A program made the translations under genes and the position numbers. From Corynespora cassiicola (lineage: Eukaryota > Ascomycota > Dothideomycetes > Pleosporales > Corynesporascaceae), in assembly GCA_022059125.1 (NCBI GenBank), contig JAEUWY010000004.1, positions 3,658,001 through 3,722,000 on the forward strand: 64,000 nt of DNA. Direction: 5' to 3'. The notes under the pieces were generated by a model, which saw nothing but the letters and a program-made list of their open reading frames with translations, was not told the origin of the DNA and ran no database searches. Below, piece by piece: positions 32,165 to 43,708 of the stretch (its first letter is position 1; each line of letters begins with the position of its first letter).

Positions 32165-33360
32165 GGAAAAGGAGAGGATGGCAGCGAGGAATCCAGTGTC
32201 CCAGACAGAGAGGAGGGTTGGGCGGAGGCGCATGTGGACAAGCCGACTGGGTGTGAGACGTCCTGATCCGGGACAGACCAGGCCTCAGGGAAAGTCGTCG
32301 GATGCATCGTGTCGCTCTGGATGTGGCCACGGACGCCGCAGTATGAACACGGACATGGAGGTGATGAGGAGTGAGGTTGAGGCAGTATAGTTGCAGTAGC
32401 AATAAGCTTTTCGATTTGGTGTGTTTTCATACCTCTGATGCTCCAACCAGAGCTCGCGCTACTTGAGCCTTACGCCATTTCGCCATTCTTGGCAATGGTG
32501 ACAACATTCCGCCCCAGCCACCTGCTCCGCGGTGAAGGGCGCTTCCTCCAGCCTAGAAAAATTACGGGGCGCTGGCCTGCTGCGCTCTTCGTCACATGCC
32601 ACGTGAGGGCCAAAGCGGTTGGGAGGTCTGCCGCCGGCAATGAGCGAGTACAAGGCCAAGCGCGCATGTGCCTTATCCGGGGCACACGTTGGGTAATCCA
32701 AGGGAAAGCCGGATAGAGTCTCCGCTTTGTGTGCAGCGACAGCAGGGCAGAGGCTCTGCTACTTGCTGCCCAGGGCCCAGGGCAGTGTTAGCGGTTGGCC
32801 GCGGGATGCTTGGAGATCCTGGGAGGCTGCCCCTTAGCTAATGGGGGTTGAGGAAAAAGCGAACCAGCGAATGACGATCGCGATCCGGAGCCCTGCTGAT
32901 TCCATGTCGCGCGTCGCCGGAAGGATGGATGGCGCGGGCTCGTGTGGCTCTGCGGTCGACGCTGCGTGAGTCCTGGCGACTGGGGAGAATGCTCGGGGCG
33001 GCGCAGACGACTGGAGCCGTCGGTCGGGAGAGGGCGACGACGGCGGCGACGGCGACGACTGTGTGCTGGCGATTGGCAGCAACAACACACGGCGATGCTG
33101 AGTGATTTAAGGACAGTCGTTGGGGGGATGGGCCGGGGCACGCACTAAATTGGGGCGCTCTGAGTGGGTAGGCCGTGCTAGCCCGCCTGGTCCGGCTATC
33201 GGGACAGCTCGGGGTGGAAAATTTGGCGGCGCAGAGGAACTTTTACTAAGTTACCCTATCTCCGTCCAACCTCATCAACCTGCCCTCCGCCCATCCACCC
33301 ATCCTCAGCTCCCATCACTCTCCCCTCCGCCCTTTGTGATTTCGATTCCATCTAGGCGAG
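32165..33360. other. Intergenic, promoter region of the phosphate carrier gene
   Basis: 3' flank of the hypothetical gene and about 600 bases of promoter. Pyrimidine-rich leader just before the carrier start (33240-33355), typical of strongly expressed fungal genes. No gene seen. Confidence 0.5.
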
Positions 33361-34515
33361 ATGTCTGCTTCCGGTTCCACCAAGCTCGAGGCCATCAAGG
33401 CTGAGATTGCCGCCGACCCCAGCAAGCCCACTGGTCTGGCCCTCTACTCTCGTTTCGCCTTTGCCGGCGCTGTCTGCTGCTCCGTCACCCACGGTGCCCT
33501 CACTCCCGTCGATGTGTACGTTTCCATCCCAGTGTCCCCCAGTTCCCCTCCATTTGCGCTCGTGGGAGCCCTCAATGGCTCGTCGCGCGCCCGTCGCCGT
33601 CACCAACACCATCTAGAGCGCCAAGCTAACATCGTCATTGTCCAGCGTCAAGACCAGGATCCAGCTTGACCCTGTGACCTACAACCGTGGTCTCATCGGT
33701 GGCTTCAAGCAGGTCATCTCCAGCGAGGGTGCTGGTGCCGTCTGGACTGGCTTCGGACCTACCGCCGCCGGATACTTCCTCCAGGGTGCCTTCAAGTTCG
33801 GTGGTTACGAGTTCTTCAAGCAGCAGAGCATCAACCTCATCGGCTACGAGAATGCTAAGAACAACCGCACTGCCGTCTACCTTGCCTCCTCGGCCGCCGC
33901 CGAGTTCTTCGCCGACATCGCCCTCTGCCCCCTGGAGGCCACCCGTATCCGTCTCGTCTCCGAGCCCACCTTCGCCAACGGTCTCATCGGCGGTTTCTCC
34001 AAGATCCTGAAGAACGAGGGTATCGGTGCCTTCTACTCTGGTTTCGGCCCCATCCTGTTCAAGCAGTACGTCACACTTCTTTGAGGCATGCAAAATAAAA
34101 TCGCACAACAGGCAGCTAACACAACGGCAGGGTCCCTTACACCATGGCCAAGTTCGTCGTCTTCGAGAAGGTCAACGAGACCGTCTACCAGTACGTCGAC
34201 AAGAAGAGCGCCTCGGACGGCAAGCAGACCGCCATCAACCTCGGATCTGGTCTCATTGCTGGTTTCGCCGCTGCCCTCGTCTCCCAGCCCGCCGACACCA
34301 TGCTTTCCAAGATCAACAAGACCAAGGGTCTCCCCGGAGAGGGCACTACCAGCCGTCTGATCAAGATCGCCAAGGAGCTTGGTTTCCGCGGCTCGTACTC
34401 TGGTATCGGCGCCCGTCTCTTCATGGTCGGAACGCTCACTGCCGGTCAATTCGCCATCTACGGCGACATTAAGAAGGCTTTGGGAGCCACAGGCGGTGTA
34501 GAAATCTCCAAATAA
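33361..34515 (+). CDS. mir1: Mitochondrial phosphate carrier (SLC25A3/Mir1)
   Basis: Three exons, 33361-33515, 33646-34065 and 34131-34515, 319 residues. Introns of 130 and 65 bases, both GTACGT...CAG, restore the frame. All three carrier repeats show the signature: [28 protein letters not shown] and [13 protein letters not shown], each at the end of an odd-numbered helix. The third, with [11 protein letters not shown], is characteristic of phosphate carriers. It imports phosphate with protons into the matrix for ATP synthesis, at the inner membrane. Codon use is strongly biased to C-ending codons (GTC, AAG, ATC), fitting high expression. Very sure of family and function. Confidence 0.95.
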
Positions 34516-35577
34516 ACGTCTATTAATGTATAGGTGTTGCTGGGGGTGTGGTGGTGGCAAGACATCTGAACTTTTGGCTCCGTGAAGCGTATGTGGAGGC
34601 GCCAAGAAAGCCCGGGAAAACGGGCAAAAAAGTTGGGATGTCTTGGCGTCAATGGCATACGGGAAATGCACTCGGTTCGAATCTCTTTTCTTATTATCCT
34701 TTCATATGTTTGCGTGTGTGGAGCAGCAATTGTCATAGATCTTCTGCGTTCTGCCGGTAACAGGCGGAATCTGTAACAGTACGTACGGCGCGGTTGGCCT
34801 CTCAGCTGCAAAATAGACGAGACGTGTAATTCGAGAAATTCGGACCAAAGATGCCTTGAATTGAGTGATGGGTAAAAAATCTGATTCGGGATGACGTATA
34901 TGAGCAAAAGGCATGTCGTCTGGTGATGCCTGGGCTCAAATGGGGGTCTTGGCATATTAGTCCTATAATGGCTAGAGCTACGCAAACGAACTCTGATTGG
35001 TTGTAAGAGGGCTGTTGACTTCCCTTACAGGTGCAACTACCCTTTATGGCAGGACCTTCTGTTCGATCGGATTGCTCCTTCCTCGGGCCAAAGAGGGGAG
35101 TCGCAATTGCGTCGGTGCGCGCTAGCACTAGCTTATACAGTGGCCCCAGGGCCGGCATCCTCAATCAATCCTATTACACACTTTTTCAAACCACCACCAT
35201 CCCCACTCACTTCTGCCACTCACTTCTGGCACCCGTCGGGTAATTAACTTACCTAGGTAACATTCGCATCTCATGTTTTAAGCCAGGTAATAGCTTATAA
35301 GCTTTTACTTCGTAATACCTCTTTGTTTATACTTACACCTTGTTAATGTTACCTAAGCTCAAAAGACACTTTTTAATTTTTAATTAACACCTGGACTGGC
35401 TCTGGAGAGAGCGCTCGCGTCACAAATTCGACACAACAAGCCTACTGTCTCACTCACTTACACGTACATAAACTTGTGAGAGAGATCACAAATTTGGACA
35501 TAAGCGGCGGTTAGGACGGTCTCGGCAGCACTAGGGCCACCTTTACTTTACACACTTTTTGTTCCAGTACTTTCAAC
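34516..35577. other. Intergenic, AT-rich in its second half
   Basis: 3' flank of the carrier gene, then from about 35240 AT-rich sequence with TTAATTAAC and ACCTAGGTAAC motifs. No gene seen. Possibly repeat-derived. Confidence 0.45.
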
Positions 35578-36954
35578 ATGCTGTCCAATACTACCGGCCA
35601 TGCGTCAGGTCAGTCTCACTGAAAACTTATAAACCGGAGTGCAAGTTCCACTTCAAAAACTCCAATGCACTATCTCAAGGCCCACTCGAGGAAACCGATG
35701 AAGATACTGTTGGTAACAGTACGTTATCACAGGAGGAGGATGACGGACTCTCATTATTTGTGCCTGGAGAGGAAGTTGAAGGCACACACACGGCCCCCAA
35801 CGCAGAAGAAAATCTAAACCAGGTCATTGCTGCCATTGATCCTATACTGCCAAATTGGGAATCTCCAAGGGGAGGGGGGGAAGACAAGAGTGACCATGAG
35901 AAAGAGGAGGAAGAGGGGGCGGGTCGATCACGTTATCGTCTACGATTACAGGTGATAACAATACTTCGAGAGTTGGCATCACCGACGCAAATCGTCCGGC
36001 GGACGAGGTCTCCCAGAAGGACACGTCAGCCATGGCACTGCACGGCCAGCCGCCGAATTCTACCAGAGGATTGGCCAAGAAGCTGTACCAGAAAGGAGTT
36101 TCCGCATACAACGATTCGGCAGCAGATATCGAAAACGCAGGGAACGAGGCGATTTTGAGCAACCTCATGATCAAATCGTTCCAAATCGTTCACGCAATCG
36201 ATGATTTCCCGCCTGGAGAGGAGCCTCTTCCAGGCACATACGACTGTCGATTGTGCCATAAGGATCTCTCGCGCTTTCACCATACTTACGGGCACACACT
36301 CGTGTGCTAAGAAGGAAGCTATGGAGAAGGCTGGAAAACTGGTGGACACACTTTACCCCGTGAGCCAACCTTGCGATTATCAAGAATGTGACCATCAAGT
36401 CAACTTGCACACATTCGTCGACTGCGGAGAGGTATTTAGCACGCTTAAAGAGCGTGGTGAACACACGCGATCTCATGTCCGCACAATGAAGAAAAAAAAT
36501 GACAATGGCAACAGTTATTACATGATTTTTCGGAGACTGTGCTGCAAATCCACAAGGTGGGAGACTGAGGAGGGACGGACCGGAGGTTCTCAGCGACGAA
36601 GATCGACTATCCCATTTATGATCGGAATATCACATCCATACCAGCAAAGCAGTCACCGTTGACTTTTGCGAGTATTGTTCTACATGGCTCATAGAGCCAT
36701 ATGAATGGATCACCCATATGGACGAGGCAACGGAGATTGTGAAAGATGTGAGACATTGCAGCTATACTTGCGGCCGAACTTTCTTACCTAGGCTCTGTCC
36801 ATTCTGCTTCCACGATGACTCTTTACCGGAACATCGCCGCATTGGGTGATATGATCGGGAGGACTACCCCAAACATGTGGCACAGCATCTATCAGACATG
36901 AAGGACAACTTATCAGTCTGTCCATGCTACCCACAAATGTGTCTTCAAGACGGC
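35578..36954 (+). pseudogene. Decayed C2H2 zinc-finger protein gene
   Basis: Coding traces run in one direction but change frame at least three times. Start ATGCTGTCCAATACT (35578) is followed by a possible intron (GTCAGT...CAAG), then an acidic stretch in frame 3 to about 35910. After a G-run the frame shifts to ALHGQPPNSTRGLAKKLYQ...YDCRLCHKDLSRFHHTYGHT. It shifts again at about 36295 to CDYQECDHQVNLH and EHTRSHV, and again at about 36665 to CEYCSTWLIEPYEW, CPFCFHDDSLPEHRRIG, a TGA where homologues have Trp, then DYPKHVAQHLSDM. The Cys/His spacing and the 'CpFC..desLp' pattern are those of large fungal C2H2 proteins. Some shifts could be introns, but the internal stops cannot all be spliced out. 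Confidence 0.6.
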
Positions 36955-37314
36955 TAGATGGAGGGCGCGGGATTGAGGAGACGTTTAAACATTCAGGGTA
37001 TTAATTTGCAAGAAGGGGTTTTCAGCGGTTGGATTCATAATGAATACTTAGTTAGTGCCTGCTACGTGCAAGGATGCTGTGCATGGATCGAATAGACATT
37101 ATGATGGCTACATCAACTTATCAGAGCGGCATCAGTAATCTTCAAACAGGATTAAGGCCATTAGAACTGAATGAGAACAGCACAATAATCTTGGCGTATT
37201 GAAATAGGACTGTATTAATCTTCAATGTATATCGTTTATCCTCTGAATCTTGGTAGGAAATATAAAATGGAAAGCCGTGTTCTTTGCCCCTGTAAATATC
37301 CCATTGCTCTACTG
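36955..37314. other. Intergenic
   Basis: Flank of the zinc-finger relic and 3' flank of the amylase gene. Nothing seen. Confidence 0.5.
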
Positions 37315-38932
37315 TTACTCGCCGTAAATGTTGGCATCAAAGTCCAGTGGGAACCTGTCCCTTCCTTCGGCTTCCTTGTTGACCCAGACGCTCACACTGA
37401 TGCCGGGGCATTTAAATAGTCCGTACCCCTCCCCATCTATTTCCACTTCTCCTTCCTCCCATCCCAAAATGTCGGCCCACTTCTCGCCGGCATGCTCCTT
37501 GCCGACTGCCATCTTTATCTGGCCAGGGCCCTTGTTGGACATGAGAACTGCCATACCTGCTGGCTTATCCCACGTGCCACGACGCACCCAGCCGATGCAG
37601 TTGGGGTCGTCCCAATAATCCTCTTGGTTCCCATAGGCATACAGCTTCCGGGCGAGGATGAGATCTGCGAGCTTGTTTCCGCAAGCTGGTGGCTCCGAGG
37701 GGACGCCCTCACGGCCCTTCATTCCGTACAGGTCGCCATAAAAGGGGCATGGGTAGCCTTCTTTTCTAAAAAGGATGAGCGAATAAGCCAGAGGCTTGAA
37801 GAAGCCCTCGATGGGCGTTGCGACGGTCTGTCCCGGCTGCGTGTCATGGTTCATCACGACAGTGACAGCTTCAACGGGGTTGGTCTGCACGAGCGAGTTG
37901 TCAAAGATCTTTCTGAGATCTGCATTTTCGGTTGTCGAGGCGGAAGAGAAGTTGTACAGCAGCGGGGCATCGAAGAGCGAAAATTTGTGCTTCATCTTGT
38001 CGAGCCATTCGTTCATCTCCCCTGGGTCGCCGACCCAATACTCTCCGACAACAAATATGTTGCCGCACTCGTCCCGCAGACTGTCTACCCATTCGTTGGT
38101 GAATCGTTCCGAGAAGTGCTGGACGGCGTCCAGTCGAAAGCCCTTGAGCCCTAGTTCTTTGGTGATCCAGGCACCCCACTTCTTGACATCCTCGCAAACT
38201 TCGGGGTGGGAGTAGTCGACGTCTGCAAACATCATGTAGTCGGCATTGCCTTGCTCATCAGCTACCGACTGCGACCAGCCCTTGTTATCACCCATGATCT
38301 TGTAGATGGCTTTCTTTTCGTTTTCTTGGTTCCAATCGGTGCCGCTGAAATGCTCCCAGTGCCACTTCATCTTGCTGTATTTATCACCTCGGCCTGGGAA
38401 GTCGAAACCCAGCCACCCTTCAATCTCATAGGGATCAGAAACCTCCTTGGTGCGGTCATCCTCGTCTACTTCTACCACACGACAGCGTTCGGTGTGATCG
38501 GCACCAGCCTTGTGATTTAGGACCGCGTCCCAGTATAGTCCGACATCGTTCTCCTTCGCCACCTTGACGAGATCCATGAGCTCTTCCTTTGTACCATACT
38601 TGGTGGTGCGACCACCCTTTTGGTCAAACTCTCCTAGGTCCCACAAATCATAGATGTCATAACCATTTCCTTGTGAGGACTGAGCCTTGCAGCCTGGTGG
38701 AAGCCATATGTTGTCAATTCCGATGGATTTGAGGGTTGGTATGGCGCCAGCGAGACGTTTCCAGTGAGCATGATCGGCAGGGACGTTCCACTCATATGCC
38801 TGGAACATGGTATTGTTCACTGGAGTGGGCTTGCGCTCTGAAGCCGTCAGAACTGAATGACATTAAGCTGGACGAACATATAACAGAGCACCGGGTGGGC
38901 AGTTTCAGGGAACTCTTACCCATGTCTCCCAT
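37315..38932 (-). CDS. Intracellular GH13 alpha-amylase (bacterial-like, GH13_5 type)
   Basis: Two exons, complement of 37315-38837 and 38920-38932, 511 residues. The first exon has only 13 bases (MGDM plus one base), then an 82-base intron (GTAAGA...TTCAG), giving MGDMERKPTPVNNTMFQAYEW. All four amylase regions are present: DAVLNH, GFRLDAVQH (nucleophile Asp), FVVGEYW (acid/base Glu) and VMNHDTQ. The N-terminal MFQAYEWNVPADHAHW and the HDTQPGQ end of region IV are typical of the liquefying, bacterial-type subfamily, unlike the secreted fungal GH13_1 enzymes. No signal peptide, so it probably acts on glycogen or maltodextrin inside the cell (inference). A TATATATA element lies about 140 bases upstream. 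Confidence 0.92.
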
Positions 38933-39998
38933 TGTTACAGCTATCCGAGGCTTCGTGAGCCAATGTAGTCGAGCAGGTAATAGAGCCGACAGGGCGTGGT
39001 CAAGTCAAAAATGAGTGTTGCACAAGTGTTTCCGAGCATTCACATGAGATTAAAGTGGGTAGGAGCTGGGCATATATATATGTGGTGAGCAGTGCATTAC
39101 AATGCATTGATCAAATGGTCTCGTCATAGTTGGTAGCTTTCAAAAGCAAGCAGGGAGAGGTGCATAAGCGCGTGGTCCAGCAGGTTTATCTCCCGCGATT
39201 GCTTGCATACCCATGGTGGAACGTGGTTGATGCCTTGGTTGCGCGGCTGATAAGCAACAAGGCGCAGTTGGTGCGCTGTTCAACATATGCGACTGTGACG
39301 TCGAGGTGGGGGGAGAGGCGAGGCCTAGATTTGCCAGGCTGCCAGGGCGGGATGGCGACTGCAGGTGCGTGCGAAAAGGGAGCCCGGCGGAAAATAGCAT
39401 CTTGCTAGCATGCAAGGCCAGCATGCACAATGCAAAACAAAGTGGGACAGTGGAGATAGATGATGGAGACAGCTGCTGGGCACTGGGGCAGGCTCCGCGG
39501 CCCCGGGGCTCACTCGAACATGATCTGCACTATCCCAGGACGGGACTAGCCCTCGAATTTCCCGAGCCAGCCTTGGGCAGGTGCCATCGAGTCGCGTCGA
39601 CCCACTACCTGGGTACAACACTCGACAGCTGACCAAACCATTGCCTCACCACCTTGGAGCAATCGAAACACACATGTCTCCGAGTCACGAATTCCTTGGC
39701 CGCACGGCAAACATACTCCTCATTGTCCCCTCCAGTCTGTCTGGCACCGGCATTGCAGCCTAAGAAGTGCGTTTTAGCCTCTGCGAAAGCATCCGACCTC
39801 GCAGTCAAGTCGCAAGTGAGTGGGACGAAGTCGTCCTTCTCTCACTGCAGTTGACCGTAGACTCAAGCTGCATTAGGAAAAGAAAAATTATACCCACACA
39901 TCGCTTCCAATCAACAGCGCTTCCAAACCACGCCAACCCCGCTCCATCCGGGAAGGCAACCCACCCAATAGAAGACATCGCTCTCTAATACTCCAGCC
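38933..39998. other. Divergent promoter region, amylase / OGFr-domain gene
   Basis: Besides the TATA-like element, short frames on both strands (39130-39760) show no family signal. The last 150 bases are a pyrimidine- and A-rich leader of the OGFr-domain gene. Confidence 0.5.
39072..39081 (-). promoter_or_regulatory. TATA-like element of the amylase gene
   Basis: ATATATATAT on the minus strand about 140 bases before the amylase start codon. Confidence 0.35.
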
Positions 39999-40955
39999 AT
40001 GTCCATATTCTCACATAAACGTCTAAAGTTTGGGTCAAAGGCCCGGACGGAGAGCAAGCAGGACTCAATTATCCTCCACTTTTACGATCCCGTCATAAAA
40101 GCCCCAGATTTCAAAGGACGACGTCTGGATGACATCCTTGATTGGAATGACAGTCATCTGGAGCGGTCTCACAACTATGTCCAAATGTTGTTTCCTCTAC
40201 CCGAGGGGTCGCCGTATAATTATGAGGCGCCAGTCATCGATCGCCCAGTGATGGAAGCGTTTCGATCCCGACCGGAGCTACGCAATGCGCTCAGGAGGAG
40301 TTTCGAGCGTATTCTTCAATTTTACGGCTTTGTAGTCTCAGCCGAGGTTGAGAAGGCTGGAGGAGATGAACAGAATTCAGCCGTGACGGAGACTGACGAG
40401 AACGAGAAAGACGAGCAACAATCCCTTCACGATCCAGCCCCGGGAACTAAGCGCAAGGCTGAAGATGAGGGAAAGATTGATAATGAAGGTAGAGAAGCGG
40501 AAGCAACACCTGGAAGAACGGAGCAGGCTGGAGATGAAGCAAAAGCCGATGATGAAGACAAAGACGCGGACACGACCACTAAAACATCAGACCAGGTGGA
40601 AAATGGCGCCAACGAATCCGCTTGTTCCGCAGTCTCGTCACCACCAAACTCGCCATCGGGCTGTCAAGTCATCCGTGCCCCTCACTGGAAAGAAGCTTTC
40701 GCAAACTGGGCCGTCCAATTTGATCACAACCATTTGCGTATCACGCGCATTTTGCGCTGTCTCCGCGTTCTCGGTCTTATACAGGAGTGCCAGGCATTCT
40801 ATTTGGCATTGCAGCAGGTGTTCAACGACCCAAGAATTAGAATTTCACAGCGGTCAATGGATTTTTGGACCAAAGCAGTGGAAGAGCCCTTGTGGAAAGC
40901 CCCCGATGGTACGGTTTGCGCATGGATTAAGCAACTGGACAAAGACAGTTTGTAA
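39999..40955 (+). CDS. Opioid growth factor receptor (OGFr) conserved-domain protein
   Basis: Single exon, 318 residues. The N-terminal half holds the OGFr conserved region: ILHFYDP, GRRLDDILDWNDSHLE, HNYVQMLFPLPEGSPYN, APVIDRPVMEAF, then LRRSFERILQFYGF. A long acidic low-complexity insert (about residues 120-215, Glu/Asp/Lys-rich) splits it from the C-terminal part, HWKEAFANWAVQFDHNHLRITRILRCLRVLGL, which completes the domain. In animals the protein is a perinuclear receptor for Met-enkephalin. Fungi have no such peptide system, so the ancestral role is unknown. The sequence has no signal peptide or membrane helix. Confidence 0.9.
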   Translation: MSIFSHKRLKFGSKARTESKQDSIILHFYDPVIKAPDFKGRRLDDILDWNDSHLERSHNYVQMLFPLPEGSPYNYEAPVIDRPVMEAFRSRPELRNALRRSFERILQFYGFVVSAEVEKAGGDEQNSAVTETDENEKDEQQSLHDPAPGTKRKAEDEGKIDNEGREAEATPGRTEQAGDEAKADDEDKDADTTTKTSDQVENGANESACSAVSSPPNSPSGCQVIRAPHWKEAFANWAVQFDHNHLRITRILRCLRVLGLIQECQAFYLALQQVFNDPRIRISQRSMDFWTKAVEEPLWKAPDGTVCAWIKQLDKDSL

Positions 40956-41349
40956 TCAGAATTGACTTGGGCGAATGGTGGCCAATCACGATTGGACTAT
41001 TATTAAGTATTCACCCTGGTCCCCGATGGGGGACTGTACTTGCCAGAGGATGCAATACTATTAACTAGTTCTTGGGGCGTCCAGCTGAAACATGGGGTGG
41101 CATTGACTGCTTTCATTGACTCGATAATGCACACAATAACATTCCGCCTCACTCATGATCTATGTGGTTTTGGGACTCTCCAAAACCTAGGGTAAACAGG
41201 GGTTCAGAAAAGCGAAACTCAGAAAAGACTAGAGCTATTACATATGAAAGCCCCAGCTGGGTTTCGTATCTGGGGCAGAGCTGTATATTCGCGTATCCAT
41301 TTGAGTTCATATATATACACCCCCAATCGCATTGCCACTTGGCATAAGC
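40956..41349. other. Convergent intergenic region
   Basis: 3' flanks of the OGFr-domain gene and the complex I subunit gene. Contains the palindrome-like TATATATAC (about 41313-41321). No gene. Confidence 0.5.
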
Positions 41350-41882
41350 TTAGAATTCGGAGATCAGGTCACCTCGCCTCTTTCCACGCATCTCCCACTT
41401 TCCCTGCATCGCTGTCAGCTTCTGTCCTTCGATATTTTGACTTGGACTGCGCATCCGCCCAAATCGCCAGATTCCGTCGCACTCACCTCAGTAGCATATC
41501 CGGCCCAGCCAAGAAGTCCGGGTACAATGACGGCGTAGGTCAAAGTGAGCCATGCTGTCCGAGGAGTCCAGCGGAAGTACTTGTGGCGGTTGGTGGTCAT
41601 GTCTGTCCCTCGGTCAGTCCCCTGTTCAACCACCGCATCTTCTGCCGCTCCCCCACCGCCGCTACGCCAAGGTATATCCACATTGGGAACCAATTCCTAG
41701 CTGAGTCTTTTGCGACATGATCTACAGCTTCACGGGCGGATGCGAATGAGGGGAAAAGGGTCCGTACTGTTCCATTTTACGAGGGCGGGATCCAGGTGGA
41801 TCGCTGGACGCTGATTAGCAATGGCACTTCTTCGAGCAGAAAATGGAGGGGAAATACCCTGGACGTGGTTGTGGCCTGCCAT
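41350..41882 (-). CDS. NADH:ubiquinone oxidoreductase (complex I) small accessory subunit, NDUFB4/B15-like
   Basis: Four small exons, complement of 41350-41403, 41487-41602, 41768-41803 and 41858-41882, 76 residues. Introns 54, 165 and 83 bases, all GT-AG; the first has a CTAAT branch site and the last GCTGAC. Joining gives MAGHNHVQAIHLDPALVKWN, NMTTNRHKYFRWTPRTAW, a single membrane helix (LTLTYAVIVPGLLGWAGYAT) and a basic tail ending KRRGDLISEF. The pattern 'LDPAlvkw...yKYFRWTPRtA' and 'RGKRRGDlIsE' is that of the small single-helix subunit of the mitochondrial complex I membrane arm. The B15/NDUFB4 name is my best match, not certain. The gene is easy to miss because no exon is longer than 116 bases. 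Confidence 0.8.
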
Positions 41883-42685
41883 TTTGAGTTTCAGGGCAGG
41901 GTTGTGAGAAATGTGTGGTTCGGGGTGCTCTGGAGCTTCGTGAGGTTCAACGCGATGCGATGAGGTCGTATGATGACTAATGGCTTGGCGCACGTGCTCG
42001 CAAGGAATTCCATCCCCAAGCCCTCGATCCACCTGTATAGGTGGTATTCATCTCGGGCATGGGTAAAGTGCAGATCCATCATGGACCTTCTGTCGTTTCA
42101 CATGCTTCTTAATGTGTTTCCAAGGTTTGAATCATGCATCATCAGACTGATGTTCTGCCGTCGGGAGCTGCTAGAATCCTGCAGTGTCTCCGCGGCTTGT
42201 ACGCCCATCGCAATAATCCCAAGATGGATTGCCTCGGCAGGAAGCATGGTGCGATGACGCCGGCTTGAATGCAAAGTAAACCCGTTCACAATACGAAAAT
42301 ATTACACGAAGCCGATTTTTCACGAAAAGCGGACTTCGCGCAATGCTGCTCCTTACAAGAAGAATTCATCAGCCCTATCCAGAAGGGGACAAAGGTTGAA
42401 TGCGCTCCGTCACGCTTCTCACCGGTCGGCGCTCCCAACGTGCGATTTGGAAACAAAGTCTCTCTCGGCCGGCATCATATGATACCGATAGCTAGCTTCG
42501 GGTGGAGATGTCTATAAAGGTGAAGCGTCCCCGCGCGGGCCGTCAAGGGCACTAACCTTCCACCTGACGTCTCCATGTCACGACCGTCAACGCGGCTCAA
42601 CCAGGTTGCCACACACATCAGCCCTGTCCAGACCTCTCACGATCGCGTAACCTTTAAACCCGGGGAGGTACAGAACCAAGAAACC
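41883..42685. other. Divergent promoter region, complex I subunit / glutathione S-transferase
   Basis: 803 bases shared by two divergent genes. TATAAA at 42513-42518 serves the transferase side. Frames at 41970-42257 and 42269-42517 show no family signal. Confidence 0.5.
42513..42518 (+). promoter_or_regulatory. TATA box of the glutathione S-transferase gene
   Basis: TATAAA about 170 bases before the start codon at 42686. Confidence 0.45.
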
Positions 42686-43708
42686 ATGGCCGACCAGCAG
42701 GGCGCAAAGATAACGGTGTACTGGTAAGCCACGCTGGCATAGCCACAATGCCCTGCAGCTTCTTCATACTACCACCACACTGGATTTGAAATGCAATGCA
42801 AGATCTGGAATCATTCATTTCCGAGAGCTCGGCGCGACTTAAGTTGCTGACGATGATGACAGGCTTCACAAATCTCGCGCCCAGAGGATCGTCTGGCTGC
42901 TTGAAGAATTGAAGCTCGAATACGAGCTAAAGGTGTTCAAGCGCGGATCCAATAAGCTTGCCCCGGCCGAACTCAAGGAGATCCATCCTCTTGGGAAATC
43001 GCCCGTCATCGGCGTGAAGCCCGCTGGTGCCGAGAAGGAGATTATCATCGCCGAAAGTGCGACGATCATCGAGTTCCTGGCAGACCATTTTGGAAAGAAC
43101 CTCATTCCGGCCCAGTATCCTGAAGGCAAAGATGGAGTGTTGGGGGCCGAGACCGAGGAGTGGACGAGATATAGGGTGAGCAATATGTTATACTGAAGAG
43201 CGTGTTACAGACTAATGTAACGCAGTATCTGATGCATTTTGCCGAGGGCAGCTTCATGACAATCTTTGTCAATTCCATTGTGGTCAATGGTGAGAAAAGA
43301 AGAGCACCCGCCACCACTTGTTCATGGAGCTAATGGTCTGCAGCAATCGGGAACGCGCCTGTTCCCTTCTTCATCAAACCCATCACCAAGGGAATTGCTT
43401 CCAAGGTAAACAGTTCGTATATCAACCCCGAAGTTCATCTCCACCTCAAGTTCTTGGAAGGCTATCTGGCGGCGTCCCCGAACAATGGCGAGTTCTTCTG
43501 CGGATCGGACCTGACGGGGGCGGACATCCAGATGATCTTTGCTCTGGAGGCCGCGATTGCCCATGGAACCCTAACAGAGTCGGCGTACCCAAAGCTGTAC
43601 AGTTACGTGCGAAGGATCCAAGCAAGGGATGGATACAAACGGGCTGGAGAGAGGGTGACGGAGGCGAGTGGTGAGCCCTACGTGCCCTTCTCCGAGCAGT
43701 CGCTGTAG
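42686..43708 (+). CDS. Glutathione S-transferase
   Basis: Four exons, 42686-42723, 42863-43175, 43226-43289 and 43344-43708, 259 residues. Introns 139, 50 and 54 bases, all GT-AG, all restoring the frame. Thioredoxin-like N-terminal domain: ITVYWLHKSRAQRIVWLLEEL (the Ser of HKSRA fits the glutathione-activating position), then HPLGKSPVI with the cis-Pro and AESATIIEFL with the Glu-Ser pair that binds the gamma-glutamyl part. The all-helical C-terminal domain ends FFCGSDLTGADIQMIFALEA, the GST N-capping motif. It resembles yeast Gtt1-like fungal transferases. Cytosolic detoxification or peroxidase activity is likely; substrate unknown. Confidence 0.9.

Noticed and set aside
33635..34671. Minus-strand frames over the phosphate carrier
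   Set aside because: Antisense to exons of a highly expressed gene with strong codon bias; the bias keeps the opposite strand open.
34671..34690. GGTTCGAATC resembling a tRNA T-loop
   Set aside because: The flanking bases do not form a T-stem or acceptor stem and no anticodon arm is found upstream.
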